From assembly GCF_024323335.1 (NCBI RefSeq), contig NC_066585.1, forward strand, positions 184,344,294 through 184,408,293: a stretch of DNA of 64,000 nt. The letters are read 5' to 3'. The number at the start of each line of letters is the position of its first letter. Positions within the stretch are counted from its first letter, which is position 1. A model generated the notes under the pieces. It searched no databases, was not told the origin of the DNA, and saw only the letters and a program-made list of their open reading frames with translations. The DNA comes from Lathyrus oleraceus (Eukaryota > Streptophyta > Magnoliopsida > Fabales > Fabaceae). Below, in pieces: positions 60,661-64,000 of the stretch. Both the position numbers and the translations under genes were made by a program.

Positions 60661-61917
60661 AGCTAACTTGCCTTGAGCACATGGATATTACAATTATCCC
60701 ATCTCACCTTACTAATATAGAACATGCACCTCGCGTAGGCAAAACCTACATTATCCGATACTAGTCTTGATGAGTGCTAAAACTTGGAAAGCATAAACTT
60801 AATATTTAATTTGAGGGAATTTGCAATTATTCTGATCTCACCGGCTTATTTATCCTATAAATAATCTCTCACATGCATCAACATACATTCACATGCATTA
60901 ACATACATAATGAAACAGTTATGGCCCCTAGCGCAATTGTTCTCCCAAGCCAATGAGATAACCTAAGCTATAACCTAATAGCGATCTAAGCTTCTCCAAG
61001 CAAGATCTTCAAGGTTGTCCTCCTTTGATATCGAATTCTTCTCTTTCTTCATAACATTACATTACATAAGATAAACTCATTTACATACGAGGGAATGAGA
61101 TGAGAAAAGAAGTTACATTATGAGATTAAAAGAGAGGCACGACACGCAGGTCGTATTTTAAAAACCCAAAACAAAATAAAGGAAAACTAAGGCCATTACT
61201 GATCACTACAAGACAATAATAATAAACACATTATTATTATTAATTAAAACCAAATTAAATTTTGGCGACCGATCACACTACGCAGAGTTAGCCGGGGGTC
61301 CGCTGCCCGGTCAGTGGGACGGGGGTTCCGCTAACTGAAATTTTTAATGAACAATTCATTTGAAATCGACGTCGTTTTTCGCATCAACACTTGATACTTT
61401 AAAGTACAACTCTTGCGCAGTCACAACCCTAATCACATAACTATTTGACAACACAACCCTTGTGCTGTCATTAACCCTAATGCACCAACTTCAGACCGTC
61501 AAACACACCTTGATTGTTAATTCAGTATGATTCATCAACACATCATTGCTTCACCATACTAATGTCGGATCAAGAAGCAAACGACCATTGATCGCTCAAA
61601 GGAAAACAACCATTAAGTGTTTGAATGAACGAAATAGAAACAGTATATCATATATACCGTATTTTGCATCAGGATTACTTATATCACATGTATAACTTGA
61701 TCAATCTCAATTGCATAACTTATGGACGATCATGTATCACTGCTTCACCATACTAATGTCGGATTCCGAAGCACAGTCAACATCAATCATCCAAATTGTA
61801 CACACATGATTCCAAATTTAATTACTCGTTTATTCTTTGATTCATTCTGTCTTTTAATCGTATTAATACAAAAAATACAGAAAATAAACAGCTATCAGAT
61901 GCATGGTTTCGTAAATG
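60661..61917 (-). other. Leader region of Copia F with missing gag start
   Basis: About 1.26 kb between gag remnant and PBS, with no gag-like reading frame. It contains a GC-rich block (61263-61335) and a 28-bp direct repeat at 61543-61570 and 61737-61764 (core CTTCACCATACTAATGTCGG). It may derive from the leader and a deleted or replaced gag start. Confidence 0.6.
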
Positions 61918-61929
61918 GCTCTGATACCA
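61918..61929 (-). promoter_or_regulatory. Primer-binding site of Copia F
   Basis: The minus strand reads TGGTATCAGAGC one base from the LTR. Confidence 0.88.
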
Positions 61930-61930
61930 C

Positions 61931-63279
61931 TGAAGGAGAATAGTGATCCAAAACGCAGCAGAATTTAAAATTTCTCCTTTAGTGATCATTACGAATGGCC
62001 ATGATCAGTGATAGAATCGTTACCTCTTGTGGCGATTGTAACCTTTGATGCAGATCTACGGAGCGATCACGAACGTTGAACGATGACAACGCCTCTACTC
62101 AGTCCACACGAACGAATTTCTTCAATCTTAGTGCTAGCTGCTACGAATGAAGGCTTTGAGTGTGAGAGAGAGAGAGAGAAACGAAATTGCAACTACACAA
62201 ATGCTTCTATACAAGGGTTCTATTTATAGAACCACTTGTGTGGGCTGCAAGCTAAAAAAGCCCACTCAAGTGTATGTGGCCCATATCTTATAATATGCCA
62301 AAATCACTTAAGCGCGTGGTACCTTATCATATTTTGTATTCTACTTAAGTACACCGTACCTTACGATGTTCTACAATTCACTTAAGTGCACCGTACATTA
62401 CAGTATTCCTTAGTTACTCTATCTCTCATCAATCCGTCCTTTTGTGTGTGACCCTGTAGGTTTTCGCGGCATTGGCAATTATATTAAATCACGTATTTAA
62501 CATAATAAGCAGTGAGCGGTATCTAGCAACACATCACTGCTACCCAAGAGACGAAAATGTCATGTGATCTAACAAATCCTTTTGTGATAATACTTATCTG
62601 TACAATTACCCTTTTTCCCTTATGTCTATATTGAACACAAGGCATATACCGTGTCATCCTTATCCAGTTCAATATTGGGCCCATAGACATTTATCCTGTT
62701 ACGCAGGATGGGAAAATTCCATCTAGGTCACTCATGTCCCTTAGCATGCTTCGTAGAGTACCCATCAATTGTCTTTATGGTCATCCAGTTACGAACAACG
62801 TTTGATCAGCAATAAGGCACTCGACTCTACATCTAGGGTCCATAGTGGTTTCAGGTCGAAGGGTGGTATACACCATTATCACCATGAGAATAACTTATGA
62901 CACTTTGCATAACATTCTATATAGTATTCTCATTGCGGGTCAATCCAGTATAAGTATTACTCTTAATATTCATACCTATGTTTAAGACTTGATAACTCCT
63001 TATCCATGATCCATGAGATGTGATCATCATGCTACACACATAATAGTCTTAATGCTTTAATGTTATCCCACTTCACAATAAAGCTCGACTATAGATACTT
63101 TAAGAATATTATCCTTATGTTTAATTTGATCTCATGATTAAGTGACACTTGATACATTAAACGGACTAGCTATTCTAGGGACTTTATTAAAAAAATATAA
63201 TAAAGAAAAAGCCTTTTATTATTAATAAATAATTCGATATAAGTACCAAAAGTATTGGCCTCTAGGGCTTACACCAACA
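61931..63279 (-). repeat. 5' LTR of Copia F
   Basis: The minus strand starts TGTTGGTGTAAGCCC and ends CTCCTTCA. It is visibly diverged from the 3' LTR, more than the LTR pair of D. A TATA box is at 62221-62228. Confidence 0.9.
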
Positions 63280-64000
63280 CCAAGTGGTATGATTCAACAT
63301 ATACTAACGCAGACGCTTAGCAGCCCAAGCCAATGCGCAACAAGTTTTCTCAAGCATAGAATACCGAGTCTCACAGTCGGTGAACTTCTTAATGAGGTAG
63401 TAAATTGAAATTTCTTTCTTTCCAGTCTCATCTTGCTGACCAAGAACACAACCCATACTATCTTCGAGCACAGTCAAATACATGATCAACGGTCTTCCTT
63501 CAACATGTGGAGACAAAATCGGAGGCTCAAGCAGATACTCTTTGATACTATCGGAAGTTTTCTGACAATCTTCGGTCCAATCACAAGACTGATCTTTCCA
63601 AAGAAGCTTGAATATAGGCGCACATGTGGCAGTTATGTGTGAAATGAATCTGGAAATATAATTCAAGCGACCAAGAAAACCTCTGAATTGCTTCTCAGTT
63701 TTGGGTGCATGCATCTCTTGTATTGCTTTGACCTTGGCAGGATCAACTTCAATACCCTTCTCGCTGACAATAAAGCCCAACAACTTACCAGAACGAACAC
63801 CAAAAGTACACTTATTGGGATTCAAGAGGAGTTTATACTTCCTCAAACGCTGGAATAACTTCAACAAATGCTCAACATGTTCCTCTTCATCAATTTATTT
63901 AGCAATCGTGTCATCGACATAAACTTCAATCTCTTTATGCATCATATCATGAAAAAGAGTAGTCATTTCTCTCTGGTAAGTTGCACCAGCATTCTTTAAA
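63280..64000 (-). pseudogene. Ogre B reverse transcriptase, C-terminal part (window edge)
   Basis: The minus strand from 64000: KNAGATYQREMTTLFHDMMH, catalytic YVDD (63910-63921), a TAA at 63895, then RLRKYKLLLNPNKCTFGV, GKLLGFIVSEKGIEVDPAKV, FLGRLNYISRFI and the gypsy RNase H start (GRPLIMYLTVLEDSMGCVLGQ). A further stop is at 63304, near the Copia F insertion. The reading resumes beyond F at 55735. The N-terminal RT and everything 5' of it lie off the window. Confidence 0.9.

Larger units (their letters stand above)
55736..63279 (-). mobile_element. Tork/TNT1-like Copia element F, complete
   Basis: Paired LTRs of 1342 and 1349 bp, PBS, gag, protease, integrase, RT, RNase H and a short purine tract. 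Flanks TCAAG (55731-55735) and CCAAG (63280-63284) are a target duplication with one mismatch. The left edge may be off by one base. It interrupts pol of Ogre B between RT and RNase H. Stops, a frameshift and a missing gag start make it defective. Confidence 0.9.

Overview
This window is repeat-dense plant nuclear DNA, most likely from a cool-season legume (pea, vetch, lentil or Medicago relatives). The evidence is several copies of very long (about 4.5-5.4 kb) Ogre/Tat-type LTRs that begin TGTAAGACCCC and end CCGCTACA, with an 18-nt primer site TGGCGACTCTGCTGGGGA and an extra ORF upstream of gag, mixed with SIRE/Maximus-like Copia elements that carry a third ORF. The host is inferred from element families, not proven. 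I see no CRISPR, rRNA or functional tRNA gene.

Layout. 1-8591 is a stack of retroelement pieces: a minus-strand Copia (J: gag open to the window edge, PBS, LTR) inserted in a minus-strand Ogre LTR (G), which sits in the 3' end of a plus-strand SIRE/Maximus element (H). A minus-strand Copia-type LTR (I) follows. 8592-15002 is a gene island with the only clear host gene: a seven-exon VAP/MSP-domain protein gene (9977-13506, 273 aa), followed by a minus-strand LINE fragment. 15003-25355 is the 5' half of a plus-strand Ogre (A): LTR, tRNA-primed PBS, ORF1 and gag-protease, all in one frame per gene but full of nonsense codons.

From 25356 to the window end runs a minus-strand Ogre (B) inserted into A. 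Its 3' LTR is broken by a plus-strand solo Ogre LTR (C, 27480-32013, near-perfect TSD) and by a near-complete SIRE-like Copia (D, 32090-46777, TSD AAACC). D's gag is split by a 5.4-kb minus-strand solo LTR (E, 34051-39480, TSD ATGTG). A 1.4-kb tandem duplication (25265 to about 28057) copies the A/B/C junction. B continues with a polypurine-like tract, a repeat-rich 3-kb post-pol region, integrase and RNase H (53726-55735), a complete minus-strand Tork/TNT1-like Copia (F, about 55736-63279), and then B's reverse transcriptase to the window edge.

How the parts relate. The insertions give a relative order: LINE, then A, then B, then C, D and F into B, then E into D and the 1.4-kb duplication over C. 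On the left the order is H, then G, then J. Every complete retroelement coding region here is broken by stops or frameshifts, apart from J gag, which is open but runs off the window. I found no evidence of a new cellular system. The most interesting points are an AUG-stop element and four palindromic bZIP-type sites at the VAP gene, a covarying hairpin in the Ogre LTRs, and the nested-insertion record.
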